Under the pieces are notes generated by a model. It was given only the letters and a program-made list of their open reading frames with translations, searched no databases and was not told the origin of the DNA. This document shows, in pieces, positions 41,666 through 51,376 of a stretch of 64,000 nt of DNA. Numbering within the stretch: position 1 is the stretch's first letter; the number at the start of each line of letters is the position of its first letter. Position numbers and translations under genes: made by a program. Source of the DNA: Streptomyces sp. CB03234 (lineage in GTDB: Bacteria; Actinomycetota; Actinomycetes; Streptomycetales; Streptomycetaceae); contig NZ_LIYH01000001.1 in the NCBI RefSeq assembly GCF_001905885.1, positions 248,001 through 312,000 of the forward strand, given 5' to 3'.

Positions 41666-43087
41666 TCACAACCAGCGCAGCGCGAACCACAGCTCCATAC
41701 GGACCTCCGCGTCGTCCAGGTCCGCCTCCAGCAGGGCCGCGCACCGCGCGATCCGCTGCCGGACCGTGTTGCGGTGCACGCCCAGCGCCGTGGCCGTGCG
41801 GTCCCAGTTGCCGTGCAGGGACAGCCACGCGCGCAGGGTCTCCGTCAGGGGCTCGGCGAGCGGGGCGAGGAGGGCACGGGCGTACGCGGCCGCCTCCTCG
41901 GGGTCCAGCAGGGCGCCGAGCCCGCCGGAGCGGTGCCGCACGAGCGGTACGTGCGCGGCCTGGGCGCGGCGCAGGGCGCGGGCCGCCTGGAGGTCCGCCG
42001 CGCCCAGGTCCGACGGTTCCGCCGGGGCGCTGGCCCCGAGGGTCCAGCCCGGGTGCGGGGCGAGGCCGCGGCCGGCGGGCAGCAGGGCCCGTACGGCGTC
42101 CCCCTGGGCGTCCACCAACGGCGTCCCCAGCGAGGGCGGGACGCCCTCCCCGCGCGCGTGCACCACGGTCCACGGCGCCTCGCCGAGCAGCGGGGCGACG
42201 TCGGCGGGGGCGGCGCCCAGCAGGAGGCGGACCAGGGCGGCGGAGCGCGTGGCCTCGTCGGCGCCCTGGTGCGGGGCGGTGAGCAGCGACAGGAGGACCA
42301 CCGCGACGCCCGCGATCGTGTGGTCGCCCGGCTCCCGGCGCCCCGACGCGAGGCCCAGCGCCAGGCCCTGGTTGCCGCCGAGGGCGTACGCGGCGAGATG
42401 GGCGCCGCCTGCGGTGTCGGCCGCGGACGCGGGGCGGGCGCCCGCCCCGAGCACTCGCACCAGCCGGGCCAGGGCCGCGGCGGCGTCGGGCTCCACGGGG
42501 CGGCCCGCCGCCGCGTACTCCGTGCCGTCCGGCGCGTACAGCGCGGCCCGCCCCGCGAGCCGGGACGCCAGCGCGTACAGCACGGCCGGCACCGGGTCGG
42601 GGCGTGCCGCGGCGGTGGCCAGCGACTGCTGCGCCTCCGTCACCCGGCGCAGCTCCCGGTGGCGTGCCTCCGCCATGAGCCGCCACACCGCGCGCCCCAC
42701 CGCCGTGAACGGCGTCCTCGGCGGCACCTCCAGCAGCGGCAGCCCGCGCCGGGCGCAGGCCGCGACCAGCCCTTCCGGCACCGTGTCGTACACCGGCGTC
42801 ACCCCGAAGCCGAGCGCCGCCGCGCCCGCCGCGACGACCCGCTCGACGTACCGCTCGGGGTCGGTGAGCTGCACGCCCGCCGTCATCAGCAGCTCGCCGC
42901 CCAGCAGATACGGGTAGGGGTCCGCCATCTCGGAGGTGTGCACCCAGTGCAGCTCCACATCGGGCGAGCCCACGATCAGGCGCAGCCCGAGTTCCTCGCG
43001 GGCGAGCAGCGCGGCCAGCGGGACGTGCGGTGCCGGTGGGGCCGGTGGGGTCGGTGCAGCGGATGGGGCCGGTGAGGCCTCGGGCAT
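41666..43087 (-). CDS. PucR-family transcriptional regulator
   Basis: This 473-residue protein has a PucR N-terminal ligand-type domain ([50 protein letters not shown] in short segments), a central GGDEF-like CdaR region, and a C-terminal PucR helix-turn-helix ([28 protein letters not shown]). The ATG at 43085-43087 follows GGAGGA with good spacing; upstream ATGs in frame lack it. It is divergent from the ureohydrolase gene. PucR proteins often control purine, amino acid or polyamine nitrogen pathways, so it most likely regulates the two genes next to it. Confidence 0.9.
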   Translation of the reverse strand: MPEASPAPSAAPTPPAPPAPHVPLAALLAREELGLRLIVGSPDVELHWVHTSEMADPYPYLLGGELLMTAGVQLTDPERYVERVVAAGAAALGFGVTPVYDTVPEGLVAACARRGLPLLEVPPRTPFTAVGRAVWRLMAEARHRELRRVTEAQQSLATAAARPDPVPAVLYALASRLAGRAALYAPDGTEYAAAGRPVEPDAAAALARLVRVLGAGARPASAADTAGGAHLAAYALGGNQGLALGLASGRREPGDHTIAGVAVVLLSLLTAPHQGADEATRSAALVRLLLGAAPADVAPLLGEAPWTVVHARGEGVPPSLGTPLVDAQGDAVRALLPAGRGLAPHPGWTLGASAPAEPSDLGAADLQAARALRRAQAAHVPLVRHRSGGLGALLDPEEAAAYARALLAPLAEPLTETLRAWLSLHGNWDRTATALGVHRNTVRQRIARCAALLEADLDDAEVRMELWFALRWL

Positions 43088-43223
43088 GGACGGTTCCTCC
43101 ATCCGAAACCTGGACGATGGAGGAAACGTACACTTCAGTGTCGCTTTGCGGCCACCTACTGTCGTCCCGACCGGCCAGGCACACTCGAAGCAGTACGAAG
43201 CGACCGAAAGAAGGCACCCGATC

Positions 43224-44195
43224 ATGAGCAGCACCCCCGAGACGCCGCGCGGCCCCATCGACTCGTCCCGCATCCCGCGGTACGCCGGACCGGCGACGTT
43301 CGCGCGGCTGCCGCGTCTCGATGAGGTCGGCAGGGCCGATGTCGCCGTCGTCGGTGTGCCCTTCGACTCGGGCGTCTCCTACCGCCCCGGCGCCCGCTTC
43401 GGCGGCAACGCCATCCGTGAGGCGTCCCGCCTCCTGCGCCCCTACAACCCGGCGCAGGACGCCTCGCCGTTCGCGCTGGCGCAGGTCGCGGACGGCGGCG
43501 ACATCGCCGTGAACCCGTTCAACATCAACGAGGCGGTGGAGACCGTCGAGGCCGCCGCCGACGAGCTGCTCGGCACCGGTGCCCGCCTGATGACGCTGGG
43601 CGGCGACCACACCATCGCCCTGCCGCTGCTGCGCTCGGTCGCCAAGAAGCACGGCCCGGTCGCCCTGCTCCACTTCGACGCCCACCTCGACACGTGGGAC
43701 ACCTACTTCGGCGCCGAGTACACGCACGGCACGCCGTTCCGCCGGGCCGTCGAGGAGGGCATCCTCGACACCGAGGCGCTCTCCCACGTCGGTACGCGCG
43801 GCCCGCTGTACGGCAAGCAGGACCTGACCGACGACGAGAAGATGGGCTTCGGCATCGTCACCTCGGCGGACGTCTACCGGCGCGGCGCCGACGAGGTGGC
43901 CGACCAGCTGCGCCAGCGCATCGGCGACCGCCCGCTGTACATCTCCATCGACATCGACTGCCTCGACCCGGCCCACGCCCCCGGTACCGGCACCCCCGAG
44001 GCGGGCGGCATGACCTCCCGCGAGCTGCTGGAGATCCTGCGCGGCCTGGCGTCCTGCAACCTGGTCTCGGCGGACGTCGTCGAGGTCGCCCCGGCGTACG
44101 ACCACGCCGAGATCACGTCGGTCGCGGCGTCCCACACGGCGTACGAGCTGACGACGATCATGTCGCGCCAGATCGCGGCCGCCCGCCAGGCGTAG
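43224..44195 (+). CDS. Agmatinase/guanidinobutyrase-type ureohydrolase
   Basis: This 323-residue binuclear-manganese ureohydrolase releases urea from a guanidino compound. Metal-ligand motifs are intact: [22 protein letters not shown] and [21 protein letters not shown]. The N-terminal [24 protein letters not shown] is typical of agmatinases and guanidinobutyrases alike. The downstream ThDP enzyme suggests 4-guanidinobutyrate (arginine transaminase route) as substrate, not agmatine, but sequence motifs alone cannot decide. The ATG at 43224 follows GAAAGAAGG at acceptable spacing. Confidence 0.9.
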   Translation: MSSTPETPRGPIDSSRIPRYAGPATFARLPRLDEVGRADVAVVGVPFDSGVSYRPGARFGGNAIREASRLLRPYNPAQDASPFALAQVADGGDIAVNPFNINEAVETVEAAADELLGTGARLMTLGGDHTIALPLLRSVAKKHGPVALLHFDAHLDTWDTYFGAEYTHGTPFRRAVEEGILDTEALSHVGTRGPLYGKQDLTDDEKMGFGIVTSADVYRRGADEVADQLRQRIGDRPLYISIDIDCLDPAHAPGTGTPEAGGMTSRELLEILRGLASCNLVSADVVEVAPAYDHAEITSVAASHTAYELTTIMSRQIAAARQA

Positions 44196-44309
44196 GACGG
44201 CAGGCCGGGGTACGGGGGCGGGCGTGGCGCCGCGGTTGGTTGGATGTGCCCACGCGTTCGGCCCCGGCGGAACGACCGTCCACGACCAGCCACAGCCCGG
44301 AGGGACACC

Positions 44310-45992
44310 TTGACCCACGACCACGACCTCGTGCTGCGGCCCACCGCCGCGCAGACCGAGGCCGCGCTGAACCCGCCGGCCGGACGCACCGGCGGGGACC
44401 TCGTCGTCGAGACGCTCGCCGGGCTCGGGGCCACCACCGTCTTCGGGCTGCCCGGGCAGCACGCGCTCGGCATGTTCGACGCGCTGCGCCGCTCCAAGCT
44501 CCAGTACGTGGGCCTGCGCGTCGAGAACAACGCGGGGTTCGCCGCCGACGCGTACGGCCGGATCACCGGCGAGGCCGCGCCGCTCCTGCTGTCCACCGGG
44601 CCGGGCGCGCTGATGAGCCTCGCCGCGCTCCAGGAGGCGGCCGCCGCCAGCGCGCCCGTGCTGGCGATCGGCAGCCAGGTCCCGGCCGCCGGGCTGGGCG
44701 GCGGGCGCCACGGGTACCTGCACGAACTGCGCGACCAGCGGGCGTCGTTCCGCGACATCGTCAAGTCCGTGCACACCGTGCGGACGCAGTCGCAGATCCC
44801 GTCCGCGATCGCCGCCGCCTGGGAGTCCGCGCTGACCGCGCCGCACGGCCCGGTGTGGGTGGAGATCCCGCAGGACGTGCTGCTGGCCGGGGCCGCCCTG
44901 CCGGTGGTCACCGCCATGGACGCCACCCCCGAGGACGTCGTGCCCCGCCCCGAGCTGACGGCCCTCGCCGCGCACCTGCTGGCGCACGCCGAGCGGCCCG
45001 CGATCATCGCGGGCGGCGGCGTCGTACGCTCCGACGCGTCCGGCAAGCTGCTGGCGCTGGCGGAGCGGATCACCGCACCTGTGGTCACCACCTTCGGCGG
45101 CAAGGGCGCCTTCCCCTGGGAGCACCCGCTGTCCCTGCAGTCGTGGCTGGAGGACCGGCACACCACCGACTTCCTGGAGGACGCCGACGTCCTCCTCGTC
45201 GTGGGCTCCGGGCTCGGCGAGCTGTCCTCGAACTACCACACCTTCGCCCCGCGCGGCCGGGTGATCCAGATCGAGGCCGACCTGGGCAAGCTGGAGTCCA
45301 ACCATCCCGCGCTCGGCATCCACGCCGACGCGCGGCTCGCCCTCTCCGCCCTCCTGGAGACGGTGGAAGCACGGCCGGACGCGGGCGCCGCCGACCGCGT
45401 ACGTACCGTCCTGGACAAGGTCCGGGCGCGGATCGACGCCCAGGACCTCGGCCTGGAGCGGCGGGTCCTCGCCGCCGTGCGTGAGGCCCTGCCGGACGAC
45501 GTGCCCAGCTTCTGGGACATGACGATCCTCGCCTACTGGGCCTGGTCCGCCTTCGACGCCCGCCGCCCCAACACCATGCACTCCGCGCAGGGCGCCGGCG
45601 GCCTCGGCTACGGTTTCCCGGCCGCTCTCGGGGCGGCGGCGGCCGACCCCACCCGGCCGGTGCTCGCCGTCTCCGGCGACGGCGGCGCCATGTACTCGAT
45701 CGCCGAGCTGGCCACGGCCAAGCAGTACGGGTCGAACGTCACCTGGCTGATCGTCGACGACGGCGGTTACGGCATCCTCCGCGAGTACATGACCGACGCC
45801 TTCGGCCAGGCCACCGGCACCGAGCTGGCCCGCCCGGACTTCGTCGCGCTCGCCGAGTCGTTCGGTGTCCCGGCCGTCCGGACGACACCGGAGGCGCTGC
45901 GCGAGGACCTCGCCAAGTCCCTTGCCCGGCCCGGCCCTTCGGTCGTCGTCCTCCCCGCCCTGCTGAAGATGTTCGCGCCGACGCACCTGTGA
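44310..45992 (+). CDS. ThDP-dependent enzyme, probable 2-ketoarginine decarboxylase (AruI-like)
   Basis: This 560-residue enzyme has the acetolactate-synthase-like layout: N-terminal Pyr domain with VFGLPGQHALGMFDAL and the ThDP-activating Glu in RVENNAGFAADAYGR, a central domain with VVTTFGGKGAFPWEHP, and a C-terminal PP domain with the magnesium motif GDGGAMYSIAELATAKQYGSNVTWLIVDDGGYG (GDG to NDG-like end). It is usually annotated as acetolactate synthase. Placed next to a ureohydrolase and a PucR regulator, and matching AruI in length, it more likely decarboxylates 2-ketoarginine to 4-guanidinobutyraldehyde. The TTG at 44310 is chosen because GGAGGGA precedes it by 6 nt. Confidence 0.8.
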   Translation: MTHDHDLVLRPTAAQTEAALNPPAGRTGGDLVVETLAGLGATTVFGLPGQHALGMFDALRRSKLQYVGLRVENNAGFAADAYGRITGEAAPLLLSTGPGALMSLAALQEAAAASAPVLAIGSQVPAAGLGGGRHGYLHELRDQRASFRDIVKSVHTVRTQSQIPSAIAAAWESALTAPHGPVWVEIPQDVLLAGAALPVVTAMDATPEDVVPRPELTALAAHLLAHAERPAIIAGGGVVRSDASGKLLALAERITAPVVTTFGGKGAFPWEHPLSLQSWLEDRHTTDFLEDADVLLVVGSGLGELSSNYHTFAPRGRVIQIEADLGKLESNHPALGIHADARLALSALLETVEARPDAGAADRVRTVLDKVRARIDAQDLGLERRVLAAVREALPDDVPSFWDMTILAYWAWSAFDARRPNTMHSAQGAGGLGYGFPAALGAAAADPTRPVLAVSGDGGAMYSIAELATAKQYGSNVTWLIVDDGGYGILREYMTDAFGQATGTELARPDFVALAESFGVPAVRTTPEALREDLAKSLARPGPSVVVLPALLKMFAPTHL

Positions 45993-46060
45993 CGGGAGTC
46001 GCACGGGGCTCGTCGATCCGATGAGTCCCGTGCGTACAACTTTTCGCGCGCTGCCGAGTC

Positions 46061-47026
46061 ATGGATTGCGTGAACAGACTTCCCATATCCCGCGGCAAGC
46101 GCGGGGCCCTGTGTGCCGCGGTCGCCCTCGGGGTGCTGCTGCCGACCGCCGCCACCGTCACACCCGCCACCGCCGCGACGCCGGCCGTGGCGTGCACGTC
46201 CCAGAAGGCGGGCCTCGCCGCCAAGCTGGTCAAGGACATCAACGCGGCCCTCGCGGGCCGCAAGTCCACCACCGCGATCCTGGTCAACGACCGCGTCACC
46301 AAGACCAGCTGCGTACTGCGGCCGGACACGCAGTTCGACTCCGCGAGCGTGGTCAAGACGACCGTGCTCGCCACCCTCCTCTGGGACGCGCAGAAGTCGA
46401 ACCGGGCGCTGACCGCGACCGAGAAGTCCCGCGCCACCGCCATGATCACCAAGTCGGACAACGACGCCACCAGCGCGCTGTGGAAGCAGCTGGGCGTCAC
46501 CAAGGTCAAGGGCTTCCTCACCGCGGCCGGCATGACCAAGACCGTCCCCGGCTCCGGCGGCTACTGGGGGCTCACCCAGATCACCGCCCGTGACCAGCAG
46601 AGGCTGCTGGCGCTGATCACCGCGAAGAACACCGTCCTCACCGACGCCTCGCGCGCCTACATCCTCGACCTGATGAACAAGGTCATCTCCTCGCAGCGCT
46701 GGGGCACCCCCGCCGGTGCGCCCAGCACCGCGAAGATCCACGTCAAGAACGGCTGGCTGCCGCGCGCCACCCACGGCTGGCGCGTCCACTCCATCGGCGC
46801 GTTCACCGGCACGGCGCACAACTACCAGATCACCGTGCTCACGCACGACAACGCGACCATGCAGGACGGCATCAACACCATCCAGGCCGTCGCCCGCGTC
46901 GTGCACGCCGACCTCAACCCCACCGCCGCCAGGAGCGACGTCTTCGTCCCGCCCGCCGTCCCGCAGGAGTCCGTGCCGGCCGTTCCCGGACGTGCCGCCC
47001 AGGACATGGTGAGCGTCACCCGCTGA
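46061..47026 (+). CDS. Secreted class A beta-lactamase-like serine hydrolase
   Basis: This 321-residue exported protein has a signal peptide (RGALCAAVALGVLLPTAATVTPATAAT). The penicilloyl-serine hydrolase motifs follow: SxxK in SASVVKTT near residue 100, SDN in KSDNDATSALW, and a third-motif equivalent VKNGW in place of the usual KTG. No convincing omega-loop Glu is seen, so it may be a DD-peptidase-like or non-lactamase relative. The ATG at 46061 has a weak ribosome binding site; a GTG three codons downstream is an alternative. Confidence 0.8.
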   Translation: MDCVNRLPISRGKRGALCAAVALGVLLPTAATVTPATAATPAVACTSQKAGLAAKLVKDINAALAGRKSTTAILVNDRVTKTSCVLRPDTQFDSASVVKTTVLATLLWDAQKSNRALTATEKSRATAMITKSDNDATSALWKQLGVTKVKGFLTAAGMTKTVPGSGGYWGLTQITARDQQRLLALITAKNTVLTDASRAYILDLMNKVISSQRWGTPAGAPSTAKIHVKNGWLPRATHGWRVHSIGAFTGTAHNYQITVLTHDNATMQDGINTIQAVARVVHADLNPTAARSDVFVPPAVPQESVPAVPGRAAQDMVSVTR

Positions 47027-47089
47027 GCCTGAGGTCCTAGGACCAAGGACCGTCGTAGCGGAGGGATGAAATCCGTCCGCACCCGTGTT

Positions 47090-47129
47090 GGTGCCTTCCG
47101 GTAGATCATATTTTCGACCGGGAGGCACC
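47090..47129 (+). promoter_or_regulatory. Leader hairpin covering the ABC exporter ribosome binding site
   Basis: GGTGCCTTCCGGT (47090-47102) pairs with ACCGGGAGGCACC (47117-47129) with one mismatch around a 14-nt AT-rich loop. The right arm contains the GGGAGG ribosome binding site of the gene starting at 47132. It could limit translation or be an operator. Confidence 0.6.
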
Positions 47130-47131
47130 AC

Positions 47132-50100
47132 GTGGCGGCGGCAGAGCAAGGATGGGCACGACGGCTGTCCGGGTACGCCTGGCGGTACCGGCGCAATGTG
47201 GTGCTCGCGCTCGGCTCGTCCCTCGCGGGCATGGCCGTCATGGCGATCGTCCCGCTGATCACCAAGGTCGTCATCGACGACGTCATCGGGTCCGGGAAAC
47301 GCTCCCTCGCCGTTTGGACCGGGCTGCTGATCGCCGCCGCGGCCGCCGTCTACGTACTGACGTACATACGCCGCTACTACGGCGGCCGCCTCGCCCTCGA
47401 CGTACAGCACGACCTGCGCACCGAGATGTACGGCACGATCACCCGGCTCGACGGGCGGCGGCAGGACGAGCTGTCCACCGGGCAGGTCGTCGGGCGCGCC
47501 ACCAGCGACCTCCAGCTCATCCAGGGCCTGCTCTTCATGCTCCCGATGACCATCGGGAACTTCCTGCTCTTCCTGATCTCCCTCGTCGTCATGGCGTGGC
47601 TGTCGCTGCCGCTCACCCTCGTCGCGCTCGCCGTCGCCCCCGCCCTGTGGTTCATCGCCAAGCGCAGCCGCACCCGCCTGCACCCCGCCACCTGGTACGC
47701 CCAGGCCCAGGCCGCGCACGTCGCGGGCGTGGTCGACGGCGCCGTGACCGGCGTACGCGTGGTCAAGGGCTTCGGACAGGAGGACCAGGAGACCGGCAAG
47801 ATCCGCGAGGCGAGCCGCAAGCTGTTCGCGGGCCGGATGCGCACCATCAAGCTGAACAGCCGCTACACCCCGGCGCTCCAGTCCGTGCCCGCGCTCGGGC
47901 AGGTCGCCATGCTGGCGCTCGGCGGCTGGCTGGCCACCCGCGGCCAGATCACCCTCGGTACGTTCGTCGCCTTCTCCACCTACCTCGCGCAGCTCGTCGG
48001 CCCGGTCCGGATGCTCGCCATGGTCCTCACCGTGGGCCAGCAGGCACGCGCGGGCGTGGAGCGCGTCCTGGAGCTCATCGACACCGAACCGGTGATCAAG
48101 GACGGCACGAAGGAGCTGCCCGCCGACGCCCCGGCGAGCGTCGAGTTCGACGACGTGTCGTTCGCGTACGAGGACGGGCGGCCCGTCCTGGACGGCTTCT
48201 CGCTGGAGATCCGCCCCGGCGAGACCGTCGCCGTCGTCGGCTCCTCCGGCAGCGGCAAGTCGACCGTCTCGATGCTCCTGCCGCGCTTCTACGACGTGAC
48301 GCACGGCGCCGTCCTGGTCGGCGGGCACGATGTGCGCGAACTGACCCTGGAATCGCTGCGGGCCGCCATCGGTCTCGTACCGGAGGACAGCTTCCTCTTC
48401 TCCGACACGGTCAGGACCAACATCGCGTACGGCAAGCCCGACGCGACCGACGAGGAGATCCGCGCCGCCGCCCGCGCCGCGCAGGCCGACGGTTTCATAT
48501 CCGAGCTGCCCGACGGCTACGACACCACGGTCGGCGAGCACGGCCTGACCCTCTCCGGCGGGCAGCGCCAGCGCATCGCGCTCGCCCGCGCCATCCTCAC
48601 CGACCCGCGGCTGCTGCTCCTCGACGACGCCACCTCGGCCGTCGACGCCCGGATCGAGCACGAGATACACGAGGCGCTGCGCTCCGTCATGGCCGGGCGC
48701 ACCACCCTGCTCATCGCGCACCGCCGCTCCACCCTGAATCTCGCCGACCGGATCGCCGTCCTCGACGGCGGCCGGCTGTCCGACATCGGTACGCACGAGG
48801 AGCTGGAGCGGCGCTCGGCGCTCTACCGGCGGCTGCTGACCGACCCCGACGAGCTGGGCGGCGTCTCACCCGGCCACGCCGTGCCCATGGAGCTGCCCGA
48901 GGACCGCACGGTACGGGAGGAGCTGGACGCCGAGTTCGACGCGGAACGCGGCATCACGCCCACCCTGTGGGAGCGGCAACAGCCCGTCGAGGAGTCGGCG
49001 GCGCCCGGCGCCACGCCCGAGCTGCTCGCGCAGGTCGAGGCGCTGCCGCCCGCGACCGACACCCCGGCGGTCGACGAGGCACGGGCGGTCACGCCCGAGG
49101 AGTCGTACGGGCTGCGCCGGCTGCTGCGCGGCTTCGGCGCGGCGCTGGCGCTCAGCCTGCTGCTCGTCGCCATCGACGCCGGCATGGGCCTGCTGCTGCC
49201 CATCCTGATCCGGCACGGCATCGACGAGGGCGTCGAGCAGGCCGCGCTGGGCGCGGTGTGGGCGGCGTCCGCCCTGGCGCTGGTGACGGTGGTGGTGCAG
49301 TGGGCGGCGCAGACCGGTGAGATCCGGATGACCGGCCGGACCGGCGAGCGGGTCCTGTACGCGCTCCGCCTGAAGATCTTCGCCCAGCTCCAGCGCCTGG
49401 GGCTCGACTACTACGAGCGGGAGCTGACCGGGCGGATCATGACCCGGATGACGACGGACGTGGACGCCCTGTCGACGTTCCTCCAGACCGGCCTCGTGAC
49501 CGCGTTCGTGTCGCTGGTGACCTTCTTCGGCATCATGATCGCGCTCGTCGTGATCGACGTACAGCTGGCACTGGTCGTCTTCGCGACGCTGCCGGTACTG
49601 ATCGTCGGCACGTTCTTCTTCCGCCGCTCCAGCGTGAAGGCGTACGAGCTGGCGCGGGAGCGGATCAGCGTCGTCAACGCCGACCTCCAGGAGTCGGTGT
49701 CCGGGCTGCGGATCGTGCAGGCCTTCCGGCGCGAGCGGTCGGGCGCGGAGCGGTTCGCGGCGCGCAGCGCCGACTACCGGGCGGCACGCGTGCGCGGCCA
49801 GTGGCTGATCTCCATCTACTTCCCGTTCGTCCAGTTCCTGTCGTCGGTCGCCGCCGCGGCGGTGCTGATCGTGGGCGCGGGACGCGTGGAGGCGGGGACG
49901 CTGACGACGGGCGCGCTCGTCGCGTACCTCCTCTACATCGACCTGTTCTTCGCGCCCGTGCAGCAGCTGTCGCAGGTCTTCGACGGCTACCAGCAGGCCG
50001 CGGTCTCGCTGGGCCGGATGCAGGAGCTGCTGCGGGAGCGCACGTCCACGGCGCCGCCCGCCCGCAAGCCGCTCCCGGTGCCGTCCCTGCGGGGCGACAT

Positions 50101-50863
50101 CGCCTTCGAGGACGTCTCCTTCTGGTACGGAAATGACGTCGGCGACGGGGAAGGTGTCGCCCTGAGCGGTGTGGACCTGCGCATCCCGGCCGGGCAGACC
50201 GTCGCGTTCGTCGGGGAGACGGGCGCCGGGAAGTCGACGCTCGTCAAGCTGGTCGCGCGGTTCTACGACCCGACGTCCGGCCGGGTCTCCGTGGACGGCA
50301 CCGACCTGCGGGACCTGGACCTCACCGCGTACCGGCACCGCCTCGGGGTCGTCCCCCAGGAGGCGTACCTCTTCGCCGGCACGGTCCGTGACGCCATCGC
50401 GTACGGGCGGCCCGAGGCGACCGACGCGGAGGTGGAGGCGGCGGCGCGGGCCGTCGGCGCCCACGACATGATCGCCACCCTGGACGGCGGGTACCTGCAC
50501 GAGGTCGCCGAACGCGGGCGGAACCTGTCGGCGGGCCAGCGGCAGCTGATCGCCCTGGCGCGCGCCGAACTGGTCGACCCGGACGTGCTGCTGCTCGACG
50601 AGGCGACGGCCGCGCTCGACCTCGCCACGGAGGCGCAGGTCAACGCCGCCACCGACCGCCTCGCCGGCCGCCGCACCACCCTGGTCGTCGCCCACCGCCT
50701 CACCACGGCGGCCCGTGCGGACCGGGTTGTCGTCATGGACCACGGCCGCGTCGCCGAGGACGGCACCCACGACGAGCTGCTGGCCCGCGGTGGCCGCTAC
50801 GCGCAGCTCTGGCGCACCTTCATCGGCGAAACCCCGGCGGAGACGCCGGCGCCGACGGCGTAG
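47132..50863 (+). CDS. Fused ABC exporter (two TMD-NBD halves in one chain)
   Basis: This 1243-residue protein contains two complete ABC exporter halves. Half 1 has a TMD with six helices (residues about 20-320) and an NBD with Walker A VGSSGSGKST, signature LSGGQRQRIALARA and Walker B LLLLDDAT. Half 2 starts near residue 660 with a second TMD, then an NBD with Walker A VGETGAGKST, a divergent signature LSAGQRQLIALARA and Walker B VLLLDEATAALD. Half 1 has Asp in place of the catalytic Glu after Walker B (LLDDATSA), so one ATP site is probably degenerate. Halves are joined by an acidic linker. Substrate is unknown; multidrug or lipid export is possible. The GTG start follows GGGAGG inside a hairpin. 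Confidence 0.93.
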   Translation: MAAAEQGWARRLSGYAWRYRRNVVLALGSSLAGMAVMAIVPLITKVVIDDVIGSGKRSLAVWTGLLIAAAAAVYVLTYIRRYYGGRLALDVQHDLRTEMYGTITRLDGRRQDELSTGQVVGRATSDLQLIQGLLFMLPMTIGNFLLFLISLVVMAWLSLPLTLVALAVAPALWFIAKRSRTRLHPATWYAQAQAAHVAGVVDGAVTGVRVVKGFGQEDQETGKIREASRKLFAGRMRTIKLNSRYTPALQSVPALGQVAMLALGGWLATRGQITLGTFVAFSTYLAQLVGPVRMLAMVLTVGQQARAGVERVLELIDTEPVIKDGTKELPADAPASVEFDDVSFAYEDGRPVLDGFSLEIRPGETVAVVGSSGSGKSTVSMLLPRFYDVTHGAVLVGGHDVRELTLESLRAAIGLVPEDSFLFSDTVRTNIAYGKPDATDEEIRAAARAAQADGFISELPDGYDTTVGEHGLTLSGGQRQRIALARAILTDPRLLLLDDATSAVDARIEHEIHEALRSVMAGRTTLLIAHRRSTLNLADRIAVLDGGRLSDIGTHEELERRSALYRRLLTDPDELGGVSPGHAVPMELPEDRTVREELDAEFDAERGITPTLWERQQPVEESAAPGATPELLAQVEALPPATDTPAVDEARAVTPEESYGLRRLLRGFGAALALSLLLVAIDAGMGLLLPILIRHGIDEGVEQAALGAVWAASALALVTVVVQWAAQTGEIRMTGRTGERVLYALRLKIFAQLQRLGLDYYERELTGRIMTRMTTDVDALSTFLQTGLVTAFVSLVTFFGIMIALVVIDVQLALVVFATLPVLIVGTFFFRRSSVKAYELARERISVVNADLQESVSGLRIVQAFRRERSGAERFAARSADYRAARVRGQWLISIYFPFVQFLSSVAAAAVLIVGAGRVEAGTLTTGALVAYLLYIDLFFAPVQQLSQVFDGYQQAAVSLGRMQELLRERTSTAPPARKPLPVPSLRGDIAFEDVSFWYGNDVGDGEGVALSGVDLRIPAGQTVAFVGETGAGKSTLVKLVARFYDPTSGRVSVDGTDLRDLDLTAYRHRLGVVPQEAYLFAGTVRDAIAYGRPEATDAEVEAAARAVGAHDMIATLDGGYLHEVAERGRNLSAGQRQLIALARAELVDPDVLLLDEATAALDLATEAQVNAATDRLAGRRTTLVVAHRLTTAARADRVVVMDHGRVAEDGTHDELLARGGRYAQLWRTFIGETPAETPAPTA

Positions 50864-50965
50864 GGGCGACGGGGCTTCGGCGCCCGCGGTGGTCGAGTAG
50901 GCGTACCTCGTGGCCTGAGTACGACCGCGCATCCGCCCGCCGCCCCCGGGCGGTGGGATGGGGGC

Positions 50966-51313
50966 ATGAGCACCGACCTGGCCCACTTCGCCGCGCCCTC
51001 CCACGCCGCCCTCCGCACGCGCGTCCGCGCGACGATCGCCGCCGTGGCGTTCCTGCCCGCCTGCGCGCTGATCGGGTTCCTGACGCTGTTCTCCGACCGG
51101 GCGTCCGGGTGCGTCATCCAGGGCGGCGAGCAGTGCGTGGGCATGCCCGGCCGGGTGTGGCTCTCCAGCGCCCTGGCCGCCGGCGCGCTGTGGGGCGTCG
51201 CGCTGTTCACGCCCGACCGCGGGGAGCGGACGGACGCCCTGCGCAGGGGTGCCTTCCGGGCGCAGCTCGGCTTCGAGGCGCTCGCGCTGTTCGCGATCGT
51301 CGGCTACGTCTAG
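50966..51313 (+). CDS. Small membrane protein, hypothetical
   Basis: This 115-residue protein has three hydrophobic segments (IAAVAFLPACALIGFLTLFS, VWLSSALAAGALWGVALF, LGFEALALFAIVGYV). A short extracytoplasmic loop between the first two carries two cysteines (SGCVIQGGEQCVG) that could form a disulfide. No family is recognised. It lies 100 bp after the ABC exporter on the same strand. Confidence 0.75.
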   Translation: MSTDLAHFAAPSHAALRTRVRATIAAVAFLPACALIGFLTLFSDRASGCVIQGGEQCVGMPGRVWLSSALAAGALWGVALFTPDRGERTDALRRGAFRAQLGFEALALFAIVGYV

Positions 51314-51376
51314 GCAACCGTTCGGCGCTCCAGCGCGTCGTACGCACGTACGCTCACGAGGCGAAGAGGAGCAAGC

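Noticed and set aside
44310..45992. Acetolactate synthase for branched-chain amino acid synthesis
   Set aside because: There is no regulatory subunit or ilvC neighbour, and the context of a ureohydrolase and PucR regulator fits arginine breakdown better; kept only as an alternative.
41661..46004. A 1447-residue open frame on the reverse strand
   Set aside because: It runs antisense through the ureohydrolase and ThDP genes and in another frame through pucR. Its translation is Arg/Gly/Val-rich with no domain. It is an effect of high third-position GC.
46061..47026. Antibiotic-resistance beta-lactamase
   Set aside because: SxxK and SDN motifs are present, but the KTG motif is altered and no omega-loop Glu is evident, so a resistance function is not supported.
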